NCBI GenBank assembly: GCA_019802505.1
Contig: JAFMOC010000231.1
Location: forward strand, 321,001 to 385,000
DNA length: 64,000 nucleotides
Source of the DNA: Corydoras sp. C115
Lineage: Eukaryota; Chordata; Actinopteri; Siluriformes; Callichthyidae
Direction of reading: 5' to 3'
The stretch's first letter is position 1, and each line of letters starts with the position of its first letter. Below are positions 1-11,780 of this stretch, in pieces. Below the pieces are notes generated by a model. The model saw only the letters and a program-made list of their open reading frames with translations. It was not told the DNA's origin and did no database searches. The translations under genes and the position numbers were made by a program.

Positions 1-437
1 GGGTGACATTACACCCATCAATGTGGTTGAGGACAGGCAGCCAGGTTCTACTAAACGTCTGTAAGGACCCAGGCCTGTATGACCGCAACTGTTCTAGTCT
101 AATGTTGCCTAGTATGTCATGGAGCCACCGATTATGGGTAGGTGGGGAGGGGAGCTTCCAATTTAGAAGAATAGCCCTTCTAGCAAGTAGAGTACCAAAG
201 GCAATCACTCTGTGTTTTGTCCCTGCAATTTGGAAATTTAGAGGTATCCCGAATAGTGCCGTGATAGGATTAAGATCCACTGGTATTTCCAGCGCCCGGC
301 TTACTGTCCCAAAAAACATCAGGCCAATAGTTTACTGCAGGTCCAAAACACATGCAAATGATCTGCTGGTGACTGACCACATCTGGTGCAGGAATCAGAC
401 CTGCCTGGAAATACTCTGGCCAGCTTGGCATTTGTAA
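1..437 (-). mobile_element. Tx1/L1-type LINE, 3' ORF2 remnant
   Basis: Read on the minus strand, this stretch gives pieces of the C-terminal end of a non-LTR retrotransposon ORF2. A Cys-containing motif of the kind CxRCGQSPADHLHVFW lies near 340-400. A segment like FGTLLARRAILLNWK followed by PPTHNRW lies near 100-220, and an end like FSRTWLPVLNHIDG near 1-50. These are typical of L1/Tx1-clade fish elements. The pieces sit in different reading frames, so the copy is decayed and non-coding. The left end runs off the window. The clade call rests on motif memory, not on a search. Confidence 0.55.
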
Positions 438-1138
438 AATGTAGTCTGTGTTCCACTTTAAGTTGTATCTGTTAGAGATGGAGTAAGTAGGAACCAGGTT
501 TCAAACACAAAGCACAAGGATGCAGGATAGAATGTAAGGCGTTTTAATTGAACAAGGCAGTAGCATGGGTTGGTAGGCAATAGCAGTAATAAATAGACAG
601 GTGAAGTGAGAGGAGTTCAGGAAGCTGGACCAGGAGAGCGATGAGGAGCAACTGCGAGACAAAGAGAAGGCAAACGGTAAGTAGCATGTAAGCACAGCAA
701 ACAACAGAGGACCTTGGAATGGCAATCGCAGCGTGGCTTAGAAAACCAATTCTCTGGCACTGGGGAGGAGAAAACCAGGGGTTTAAGTAGGCTGCCAGGA
801 GATAATTAGGGTAATTAGGGTAATGAGGAGGCGGAGTCAGAGAGACAAGGAGGAGCAGGCTCTGACAGTATCAGGCAGTGTTTGGTGCAGATAGAAGAGA
901 AGTGAATCATCAGTTAATTTAACCCTTTAGATCGTTTACATGTGAACTCAGATCAGTTTACAGCAGCAGGTGAAACTTTATACAATTTATTATTTCATTC
1001 ATTATAGTTTATAAAAATCAGTTTAATAATCTAATGATGACGAGAGTCCAAAATATTTAACATAAAGACGTTAAACTGATTCTTAAAAAACAACATTATA
1101 ATTATTCATCATTTATTTAAAATAATTAATGATCTCAC
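438..1138. other. Non-coding interval, probable repeat remnant
   Basis: No exon is convincing here on either strand. The part from about 440 to 870 is GA-rich with a short duplicated gataattagg/gtaattagg stretch, and it looks like a dispersed transposon flank rather than unique sequence. The right part (900-1,138) is the AT-rich intron following the last recognised NLR LRR exon. The terminal NLR exon should lie here or beyond the left edge, but I do not see it. Confidence 0.3.
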
Positions 1139-4100
1139 CTCAGTGTCTTCAGTTTACAGTGAGGGTTCTTCAGTCCATCAGAGAGAACCTTCACTCCTGA
1201 ATCCTGTAGGTTATTGTCACTCAGGTCCAGTTCTATCAGACTGGAGTTTAAACTGAGAACTGAGGATAGAACTGAACAACTTTCTGCTGTTAGGACACAA
1301 CGTTCCAACCTGTAAAACGAATTATTCACACAGATATAAATGTTCTGTCAGAGGAACATGGATCACACCTCTGATCTGACTTTGGTTTAATCGTCGTCTG
1401 CACTTTGTGTATTATTCTCTGTTAATTAGTGATGTTCTGCAGTGATGATCCAAGAACCAGTGTACAAGAGTTCACAGAACTATAGCAGTAACTTCAGAAC
1501 CAGAACCAAACCCAATAGAACATTTGTGGAAGAAGCTGGAGATCCACATTCAGAAGAGATAAGATACACCATGAAATGTTAAAGAAATGTTCTCCACTGT
1601 TCACACTGACATCTAAAATAAAACGTGTGTAATGATTAAAGAGAGACGATCTCACTTCAGTGTCTTCAGTTTACAGTGAGGGTTCTTCAGTCCATCAGAG
1701 AGAACCTTCACTCCTGAATACTGTAGTTTATTCTGACTCAGGTCCAGTTCTATCAGACTGGAGTTTAAAGTGAGAACTGAGGACAGAACTGAACAACTTT
1801 CTGCTGTTAGAACACAACGTTTCAACCTGTGAGAGAAATGATGTTCCATTAGAAGACTGAGGTCTCAAACACACAGAACCTTTATTTCTGAATTTAAACT
1901 TGAACTGATGATGTCACATCATATAATAATGACTGTGTGTCCTTAACATGTTATACAGTAAAAAATATGTGTTATTTATTTTAAATAATTAATGATCTCA
2001 CCTCAGTTTCTCCAGTTTACAGTGAGGGTTCTTCAGTCCATCAGAGAGAACCTTCACTCCTGAATCCTGTAGGTTATTGTTACTCAGGTTTAGTTCTATC
2101 AGACTGGAGTTTAAACTGAGAACTGAGGACAGAACTGAACAACTTTCTGCTGTTAGAACACAATGTTCCAACCTGTGAGAGAAATGATGTTCCATTAGAA
2201 GACTGAGGTCTCAAACACACAGAACCTTTATTTCTGTATTTAAATTATAAAGCTGACAGAATTAAAGGAACATTTTTATGAGAACATGTGGAGAACTACA
2301 GAACTGATGATGTCACAAAATCCAATAATGAAGACTCGTGACATAAATTTCACAGTAAAAGTCATAAAATATGAATTATTTATTTTAAATAATTAATAAT
2401 CTCACCTCAGTGTCTTCAGTTTACAGTGAGGGTTCTTCAGTCCATCAGAGAGAACCTTCACTCCTGAATCCTGTAGGTTATTGTGACTCAGGTCCAGTTC
2501 TATCAGACTGGAGTTTAAAGTGAGAACTGAGGACAGAACTGAACAACTTTCTGCTGTTAGATCACAACGTTCCAACCTGTGAGAGAAATGATGTTCCATT
2601 AGAAGACTGAGGTCTCAAACACACAGAACCTTTATTTCAATATTTAAATTATAAAGCTAACAGAATTAAAGGAACATTATTATGAGAACATGTGGAAAAC
2701 TACAGAACTGAGACTTTTAGCAGAACTGATGTCATTCACGTGTCAGGCCACAGGGGGAGCCGGAGGTCAGTGTCTGTAATCAATTAAGTGTTAGCTATGG
2801 CGTCAACTCAGGGTCAGAAATTGAGCTTCTGAAGTCCAATCTTGCGTGTGTTGCGTGTGTTTATAATCGTTTTCTAAAATCATTCTCAGGAGTGTGTGTT
2901 CAGATAAGTGTTCTCCAGTGGGGTGTGCTTTTGTTCTTGTGAGAGTTTATGCGAGCGTTCTGAGCGTTCTCCTCCATTCTGGACTTTCTCTCGCGCTCAT
3001 AAGAATGATTTTAAATGATAAGCAGATTTCTGACACTGATTTGACGCCATAGTTGCTGATGTGTTAGAACTCGAGACATTCCCTTTAATCTGGCCGTTTT
3101 TAACCCTATAAAGCCTGAACCATCAAAGGATTGCCAGAAAATTCTAATTTTTTGAAACTTGAGTGTTCATTTGACCATATGTTAAATTCCAAAAAAAAAT
3201 TTTGAAATAACACATTGCAAATATGAGTTTTGTTTTGTATCATATTTGATACATCAGGAGTTTTCGCAATATATTGCTCACAGCATGTTTTTTTTTTTAA
3301 TTAACAAAAACATCCACAACATATATATTTATTTACCCTTTACCCCCTAATGTTCCTTAAAATGTTTACTCAGGTAATTTTAAGCTTAGAAAGGACAAAT
3401 TGGGATCTCCAAAAAACACAAAAATTGGGATCTCTATAATGCTACACTCTTAAAAACTGGGGGGATATGGGAGGTGGGGAGTGGTTTTCCTAGTTCTAGA
3501 GAGGATAGTCATCTGCCACACTTGACTTTTCCCTTTCCTGTACTTTTCCCTTGTAACAGAGGTGCCAACAGAAGCCTGAAACCTTTGCAGAGCTATGGGG
3601 CATCAGTTTGTTCTGGTCTCTTCTGTAGAGGTTTCATGATAACTGCCGCTGTGCCAGTGTGCTACCAAATGCACATATACCATCTTCAGGATCTGAAGTT
3701 GATCTTGTAAAGTGCAGACAGCATATCAATAATGTTAAGTCCTCCCATGAACTTGTATGTTTCAACAATCTGAGAACTGATCTGAGAACCATTTTGAGGG
3801 GTTTTGGATTCTCAATTCCCAGTGTTTCACATTGCTCAGTGGTTTGATGCCAGCAATAGAAGAAAGTTGGTTTATAGCTTTGTCACACCATCTTACAATA
3901 AAGATGTTATTCTGGTTTAATCTGTAATCCAGAGACCATTTTCTATTTGTCTTCAATTGTATCTCATCCAACATGTTGCAGTGTATAACCCCATTTAGTC
4001 GGACTGTACCTATGTAGTAGATTCCTCTTTCTTTCCAGCATTCCACTAATGGAACTGATGCAAAATAGTGGTCTGCAAAAACCTTGTGATTTTTTTCCTG

Positions 4101-7100
4101 TTGAAAGGGTTGAAATCATTTTCAGGACAACATCTCCAGTAGCACCAACAGCATATTTAGCTTGATCTGAATTTTCTGCCTCTGGGTAAACATCAAAGTT
4201 ATAAAGAAAGCCACTTTGTCCAGCATATCCCCACATCTTGAACCCCAATTTATGAGGTTTTGCTGGAATGGATGCAGCATTGCTGGCATTGCCAAGCCCG
4301 TTATTGGAGTCTTCCTCAACACAATTAAATTCAACAGCTGGAGGTTCAAATAGTTTTTCCCATTGATACTCTCTCCTTTTAAATTTGCCTCTTGCTGTCT
4401 CCTTTGTTGTTGGTTCATATATTGTTGTCTGGTCAAAATTTTTATGTTGCAAGTACTTGTTACTATTATTTGAATTTTCTTCTGTACACATTGCAGTGGG
4501 TGTCCGTTCCTCCTCATCGTCATTATCTTCCCCTAACTGCTCCAGGTCACTTGAATCACCATCAAAAAGCATCTCCAGGACTTCAACACTATGCCTTTTT
4601 GCAATCTAAAACATCAAAACAAATTATTGTAATTGTAATAAGTTGTGTGTTGTAATTATTATTTTTTTTTATTGAAAATCAAAAATCAAAAGGCAATTAT
4701 TAGTAATTGAACCATGGCAACATCCAACTAATCATCAATATTTTAATATCTACTCTAAACATATGTTCAATCATAATATGTAAAACATTTAATTAGTTTA
4801 GTTTAATAATTAAGAGTTTATGTGGCTTTATGCAATGCATAATGCAATAAATGCAATAAAGTGCTTATTTCCAGATAAATGACCTTATAAACCGGCTGTA
4901 TACAATTTGATACACACATTTTCAAAACGATTTTACAACTAAATAAATTATAAAATATTAAGTTATTTTAAGTTGTATACATTCAGTAAATACTCCTACT
5001 TTAATATCAGTAATAATTTTAGTGTTTTTCTTACCTTAACTTTTAGTAAATTTGCAAAAATGTCCAGGCAAAATCCCAGTTGAGTCACATGTTGAAAGCA
5101 GCCATTTTGGATGTCTCAATTAAAGGTCCTCCAGTGCATACAAGGCACAGATAATCCACCAGGGGGTAGAAGACATGTATATGATTTGATACAAACGGTT
5201 TTTTAGGAAAAAAGTTATCACACTGATAATGTAGGGGTCGCAAAAACTGATGTATCAAATATGATTCACTTGGCGTTATAGGGTTAAACGCCGGTTGCTG
5301 GTTTAACACATAATTAATGTTCTCACCTCAGTGTCTTCAGTTTACAGTGAGGGTTCTTCAGTCCATCAGAGAGAACCTTCACTCCTGAATCCTGTAGGTT
5401 ATTATCTCTCAGGTCCAGTTCTATCAGACTGGAGTTTAAAGTGAGAACTGAGGACAGAACTGAACAACTTTCTGCTGTTAGATTACATTTCCACAACCTG
5501 TGAGAGAAATGATGTTCCATTAGAAGACTGAGGTCTCAAACACACAGAACCTTTATTTCTGTATTTAAATTATAAAGCTGACAGAATTAAAGGAACATTA
5601 TTATGAGAACATGTGGAGAACTACAGAACTGATGATCTGTGACTGAAAATCTAATAATGACGACGCGTGTCCTTAATTTTTAATAAAGTAACGATCATAA
5701 AGATATTAAAATTAATGATCTCATCCCAGTTTTTAGTACCATTAGAACCAGAGTACTTTAACACAATTAAAACCAAAGAGTTGTCTTTACTGCCATTACA
5801 ACCAGAGGATGTTCTAATAAATCTTTACATAAACTTCAACTTGTTCTAAATGAGTTTTAACTAGAACCAGAACGTTTGATCAGATCAGTCCTGTGTTCTC
5901 AAACTCACACTGTCTGCCTGTTCAGTTTTGCATTCCTGCTGGTGGAAGAGCGTTTGTTGGTGGTTGATCTGAATGTTGGTGGTTGATCTGAGTGTTGGTG
6001 GTTGATCTGAGTGTTGGTGGTGCTGGTGGTTGATCTGAGTGTTGGTGGTTGATCTGAGTGTTGGTGGTGCTGGTGGTTGATCTGAGTGTTGGTGGTGCTG
6101 GTGGTTGATCTGAGTGTTGGTGGTGTTGGTGGTTGATCTGAGTGTTGGTGGTTGATCTGAGTGTTGGTGGTGTTGGGTGGTTGTTCTGAGTGTTGGTGGT
6201 GCTGGTGGTTGATCTGAGTGTTGGTGGTGTTGGGTGGTTGTTCTGAGTGTTGGTGGTGCTGGTGGTTGATCTGAGTGTTGGTGGTTGATCTGAATGTTGG
6301 TGGTTGATCTGAGTGTTGGTGGTGCTGGTGGTTGATCTGAGTGTTGGTGGTTGATCTGAGTGCTGGTGGTTGATCTGAATGTCGGTGGTGTTGGTGGTTG
6401 ATCTGAGTGTTGGTGGTTGATCTGAGTGTTGGTGGTTGATCTGAATGTTGGTGGTTGATCTGAATGTTGGTGGTTGATCTGAGTGTTGGTGGTGCTGGTG
6501 GTTGATCTGAGTGTTGGTGGTGTTGGGTGGTTGTTCTGAGTGTTGGTGGTGCTGGTGGTTGATCTGAATGTTGGTGGTTGATCTGAGTGTTGGTGGTGCT
6601 GGTGGTTGATCTGAGTGTTGGTGGTTGATCTGAGTGTTGGTGGTGCTGGTGGTTGATCTGAGTGTTGGTGGTGCTGGTGGTTGATCTGAGTGTTGGTGGT
6701 TGATCTGAGTGTTGGTGGTGCTGGTGGTTGATCTGAGTGTTGGTGGTTGATCTGAGTGTTGGTGGTTGATCTGAGTGTTGGTGGTGCTGGTGGTTGATCT
6801 GAGTGTTGGTGGTTGATCTGAGTGTTGGTGGTGCTGGTGGTTGATCTGAGTGTTGGTGGTGGTGCAAATCATTAAACTTAATTAGTTTTGCTGACACAGT
6901 TGGATTATTATAATGGATTTCTGACAGGATGTTCTAATAATCATTACATAAACCACAACATGTTCTAAATGCTGCAGCTTCACTTTAAAACTGAATCACA
7001 CCATCAGGTAGTGTTTACTGGTTTAGAAACACACACACACACACACACACCTTTTTAAATGAGTGTGTATAAACAGCAGTAACTCACTGTAGGTTCTCCA

Positions 7101-10100
7101 GTTTGCAGATTGGATCCTTCAGCAGATCAGACAGATTCTTCAGCCCTGAATCTGTGATGGTAATATTTTTCAGACTCAGAACTTTGAGGTTTGATGATGA
7201 TGATGAAGATGGATTAGATCTCAGAGCTGAAACCAGAGCAGCAGAGTCTTCACCTGAATAACACAATCCATTCAAACTGCAGAGAGAAGGAAGCATTAGA
7301 ACCTTTGATTTTCTTTGTTCTGTTTCTTTATTGTTCTCTGTGTTCTAGAGTCTGTCTTTAGATACCACACTGTACATCAGAGAGATATTATCTCCTCATT
7401 CAGTCTCATTTAGATGATTTAAAGCTGAAAGATGGATTTCAAAGTGCAGAAGACACTGTGAGAACCTCACCAAAACCTCCTGGTACCCTTCCCTACACCC
7501 CCCTCCTCCACCTGTCCTTATATACAGAGTGAAAGACCTGAACCTCCATCAGAAATAATAGTTTAGAACCCGAGGTGAGAACAGTAAAGTTAAATAAAGG
7601 CTGTTCTGGTGGATGCTGGTGATGGAGGAACTGGAGGAACATCTCACCTCAGTGTCTCTGGAACAGACTGGAAAAGTTCCAGAGCAGCACAGAGATCCTT
7701 CACTTCTGAATCCTGAAGGTTCTTCTCTCTCAGTTCCTGTTCTGTCGGTCTGGAGGAGTTTGATCGGAGAACTGAGGACAGAACTCTACAGTTTTCCTCT
7801 GAAAGATTCCAACCAGAGAACCTGAGAGAGACATGATGACATCACAACTCTGCTACACACCGATCACATCATAACACACACACTGTAACACAAACACCGC
7901 TCTCTGATGTGTGTGTGTGTGTGTGTGTGTGAGACTCACTGGAGGTTCTTCAGACCACTCTTTGGATCGGTCAGTAGATCAAACAGCAGTATGAATCCTA
8001 CCCATGTGATTGGATTAGAGTTCAGGTTCAGATCTTTCAGGTTTGATGATGGATTTGATCTCAGAGCTGAAACAAGAGAAAAACAAGCTCCATCTGTGAT
8101 GCTGCAGTTCTCCAACCTGCAGAGAGAAGAACAGAAGATCTAATCAGAGCTGCAGAACTGGCTTAATTTAATTCAATGATTAATTAATTAATTGCTTGAC
8201 GGTCGTGAGTGAAAAAGTGTTTCCTCAGAGGAACAAATGATGAGGCCTTATTTTAATGTTCCCTCTGAAGAACATCTGTATGTGTTCCAAACTCCATGAG
8301 GGTCTCCAACACTAACCCTGTGGTTCCAGTTAAATGATGGAGTCAGAAGAACCTGTAATGACTGATCCATCAGTGAGAGGGTTTAAAGGGATGAGTACAT
8401 GGGGCAAGTCAGTAGCACAGGGGCAACTGTTCAGTTATAATAAACAGCTCTGGATTCATCTGGTCACAGGCTGCTGTGGGGGGGGGGCTTTAGGAGAGAA
8501 GTGTGCAGTCAGCTAATGCAGAACATAGAACCACAACAATAAAGAGAATACATCTAATAACATTATGATCTTAAATATATAGTAAAACTTTCACAGTGGG
8601 GGGGGGTGATGTTTGTTCTATGGTGGACATGATGGACTTCATACTCACTCATTTCAGCAGATAATCAATGAGATGAATAAAAGACTCACACAGCTTTTCT
8701 GGACTCTTTGATGACGGGCAGCAGTTTGTAGAAACACGCCTCTGATGGTTGATATTTCCTCAGATCAAACTCCTCCAGCTCCTGATCGGAGTTCAGCAGA
8801 ACAAACACCAGAGCAGACCACGGAGCAGGAGAAAGATCTCCACTGAGACCAGCAGAACCTCCTCTGCTCAGATACTTCTGAACTTCCTGTTCTAGAGAAT
8901 CATCATTCAGTTCATTCAGACAGTGGAACAGAGTGATGGATTTCTCTGAAGAAAGATTCTCATCTTCGATCTTCTTCTTAATGTACTCAGCTGTTTCCTG
9001 TGTGATGTCAGAGCTACTTCCTGTCTGTGGGAGAAGATCTTGTAGGAGCTTCTGGTTTGATTTCACTGAGAGACCGAGAAGAAATCGGAGGTAAAGATCC
9101 AGGTGTCCATTCTCACTCTGTAAGGCCTCGTCCACTGAACCAATCAGAAACTTAGACAAGAGAGACTCAGTGAAAGGTTCAGAATCATAATCAGAATCAA
9201 AATCAAAATCAGAATCAGAATCAGAATCCTTTATGAATTCCTGGGAGGAAGTTTTAGTTTTAATGATGAAGCTGGAAAAACTAAAGAAAGCAGCCAGAAA
9301 CTCCTGAACACTCAGATGTACGAAGCTGAAGACCTTCCCCGTGTGCAGTCCGATCTCCTCTCTGAAGATCTGGGTGCAGACTCCTGAGTACACTGAACCT
9401 TCTGTAACATCAATACCACATGCTGTCAGATCTTCCTCATAGAAGATCAGGTTTCTGTTCTCCAGCTGCTGTAACGCCAGTCTCCCCAGTTTGAGGAGAA
9501 TCTCTTCATCCTGCTTCTTCTGATACTTTCCTCTGACCACGTTGGTCTGAATGATCAGGAAGTGGGTGAACATCTGAGTTATAGTTTTGGGGATCTCACC
9601 ACATCCTCCTTCCTTCAGCATCTTCTCCAGGATGGTGGCTGAGATCCAGCAGAAGACTGGAATGTGACACATGATGTGGAGACTTCTTGAGGACTTGATG
9701 TGTTTGATGATTGGATCAGTCAGACTCGGATCACTGACCTTTTTCCTGAAGTATTCCTCTTTCTGAGGGTCACTGAAGCCTCGAACCTCTGTCACTCGAT
9801 CAATGTATCTGGAGGGGATCTGATCTGCTGCAGCTGGACGAGATGTGATCCAGATGTGAGCAGAGGGAAGCAGATGTCCTTTGATCAAGTTGATCAGCAG
9901 AACGTCCAATGAGGACGACTCAGATGGATCAGTCAGTCTCACTGTGTTCTGAAAATCCAGAGGGAACCGACGCTCATCCAGACCATCAAAAATAAACAGA
10001 ACCTTCTCCACTCTGGAGACATCAGTGTCTTTGATCTCCTTAAAAAAGATCTGAAGAAGATCAATCAGACTCAGTTTCTGGTTCCTCATTAAATTCAGCT

Positions 10101-10930
10101 CTCTGAAAGGAAGTGGAAACATGAAGCTCACGTCCTGATTGGTTCTTCCTTCAGCCCAGTCGAGAACAAACTTCTGTACAGAGACTGTTTTTCCAATTCC
10201 AGCGACTCCTTTAGTCAGAACCGTTCTGATGGAGCGCTCTGGTTCTGATAAGGGTTTAAAGATGTCATTGCAGTTGATGGACGTCTCCTCTGAAGTTCTT
10301 CTCCTGGAGGCTGTCTCAATCTGTCTCACCTCATGTTCCTCATTGACGGTTCCACGGTCTCCTTCTGTGATGTAGAGCTCAGTGTAGATCTCATTCAGAA
10401 GTGCTGGAGAACCTTTGTTTGAAATCACGTCATTCAGACGCTGAAACTTATTGATCAGTGATGATCTAAACTTCTGCTGAACTGTAGATCCAGAAGACCT
10501 GGAACATGGTCATGTGATCAAAACCCAAAGTCAGAAACTCTAAAGAAACTTTATAATTTTGTTCTAATCTTCAGAAAGTTCATGTGAATCAGTTCTTAAA
10601 GCAGAACTAGAACCTGAATCAGTAAATCCAGGCTGTAGGAACATTCAGGAGATTAGAATAATGAGATGATGATGATGGTTGGGATCTGACCTTAAATCTT
10701 CAATACAGACTTTTTTCTTCATCTTATCTTCTCTGTAGATAAATCAAAAGATCAAGATGTTCCATTTAGAACATCATAAACATGATTAGAACATGAAGAA
10801 AGATGAAGAACAGAGTTAGAACATTCACAGAGTCAGTTCCTTCTCTCAGGTCTCTGATTTAATAAATATATTGATCATCAGAGCATCTGGATGAATCACC
10901 ATTCACCAAAATAAACAATAAACCTATATT

Positions 10931-10992
<62 letters not shown>

Positions 10993-11780
10993 TACCTCGG
11001 ACCCTCTATGAGAGCCTGATTTGAGAGTGGAGGTGTGATTCAGTAAAGTTCTTCAGTTTTAAGTTTACTGAAGCTTTTCTTCTTCTGAATCTTCACTCAG
11101 CGAGATGATAAATGTGATTTTATTGATTTTCTGTAGCGCCACCTGATGTGTGTATCTGAGGTGTGGGCAGGTGTAAAATGTAGATGTGCACATTTATACT
11201 GATTTATTATGTTTATATTAAAACATCAGTTAAACTAATGATTATTTATCTCATGTTGCTGAAACCAACTCACAACTATTCTAACAGAGCGCTGAATCCC
11301 AGAACAAGAATAAAGATTACATCTTTTATAAAGTATAAACTATTTAAACACATCATAATACAGAATCAGATTCATAAATAATATAACAAAACAATAATTA
11401 ATAGAATATAGTATTACAATTAAGATTACATCATTTATAAAGTTCTTACTCAGGGGTAAAGGAACCTTTTCCTCTTCTGAATGAAATTGGAGAATTCATG
11501 GACTGGTTACTCTTCATGGACACACAGCTGGGTTCAGATGAACCTGATCTCTTTCTCTTTCTCTGAATCAGACTAAAACATCCACCATTTAAACACATCA
11601 TAATACAGAATCAGATTCATTAAGAACAGAACAATAATTACAACATTTAATAATTTATTAATTTGTATTTATGAATATTTGTTAATCTCTGAACAGTGAG
11701 ATTATTAAATGTGCGCTCTGTGTTTGATTATCTCACCTGATCTCAGGAACAGCATCACAGAATCTCTCATTAGAAGTCAT
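1139..11780 (-). CDS. NLRC3-like NOD-like receptor (FISNA-NACHT-LRR), 3' end not found
   Basis: This is a teleost-expanded NLR-C type cytosolic innate-immune receptor. Coding exons on the minus strand: 11780-11737 (ATG), 11572-11450, 10732-10691, 10498-8690, 8116-7940, 7821-7648, 7276-7088, 5497-5327, 2576-2406, 2172-2002, 1826-1656, 1309-1139. Every junction keeps phase 2, giving 3,413 nt (about 1,137 residues) before the frame leaves through a donor at 1138. Exon 2 encodes the short SEPSCVSMKS-type element seen before the NACHT domain in fish NLRs. The 1.8-kb exon holds a FISNA region, Walker A GVAGIGKT (about residues 167-174) and Walker B LFIFDGLDE (about 237-245). LRR exons follow, the last five being near-identical 171-bp units. 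A B30.2 exon, common in this family, is not visible. Introns carry a VNTR and a piggyBac relic. Orthology within the family cannot be set. Confidence 0.85.
3104..5283 (-). mobile_element. piggyBac-like transposon relic with TIRs and TTAA duplication
   Basis: The ends are CCCTATAAAGCC (3104-3115) and its inverted near-copy ggcgttataggg (5272-5283), a 12-bp TIR with one mismatch. TTAA flanks both sides (3100-3103 and 5284-5287), the target-site duplication diagnostic of the superfamily. Subterminal inverted repeats around atcatatttgatacatca (about 3239-3270 and 5240-5268) extend the symmetry. The element lies in the NLR intron between LRR exons 5497-5327 and 2576-2406 and contains a broken transposase gene on the minus strand. 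It cannot encode an intact transposase but could in principle be mobilised in trans. Confidence 0.88.
3762..4605 (-). pseudogene. Deleted and frameshifted piggyBac transposase
   Basis: The minus strand opens with an acceptor near 4605 and an acidic N-terminal region (LFDGDSSDLEQLGED), typical of vertebrate piggyBac proteins. After about 95 codons it jumps directly to the DDE-core motif KPHKLGFKMWGY, so several hundred codons of the first half of the catalytic core are deleted. The frame then shifts near 4050-4090. The second frame continues with ECWKERGIYYIGTVRLN and RWSLDY/IVRWCD-like sequence and ends at 3762. The length and breaks make it a pseudogene, unrelated in function to the domesticated piggyBac domain at 14,315. 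Confidence 0.8.
5940..6868. repeat. Minisatellite with 19/28-bp units in NLR intron
   Basis: About 40 tandem copies of a 19-bp unit (ttggtggttgatctgagtg) are interspersed with a 28-bp version that carries a 9-bp insertion. Some units differ by gaatg/gagtg or by a ttgttctg variant. The array sits in the intron between LRR exons 7276-7088 and 5497-5327. Two long open frames on the minus strand (over 300 codons of His/Gln/Thr/Pro repeats) are artefacts of a repeat without stops and are not genes. Confidence 0.9.
8690..10498 (-). CDS. NLR exon 4: FISNA + NACHT + winged-helix region
   Basis: This single 1,809-bp exon (603 codons) carries the nucleotide-binding core of the NLR gene above. The acceptor AG is at 10500-10499 and the donor gtgagt starts at 8689. 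The start of the exon reads like the FISNA motif (QKFRSSLINKFQRLNDV), followed by the NACHT P-loop, the acidic Walker B, a TSRPAA-type sensor segment and FSFVHLSVQEFLAA near the end of the NACHT-associated helices. The last motif is a hallmark of fish NLRs. An Asp/Ser/Phe low-complexity insertion of about 20 residues sits near 9180-9235. No stop or frameshift interrupts it, so it looks functional. Confidence 0.9.
10933..10990. repeat. (CA)n microsatellite
   Basis: This is a run of about 29 CA dinucleotides upstream of NLR exon 3, inside an intron. Shorter CA/TG tracts lie at 7030-7050 and 7906-7931, the latter directly beside the donor of LRR exon 8116-7940. Confidence 0.95.

Noticed and set aside
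5905..6897. Two open frames of 316 and 330 codons, minus strand
   Set aside because: They are two frames of the same 19/28-bp minisatellite with a unit length free of stops. The region is an NLR intron.
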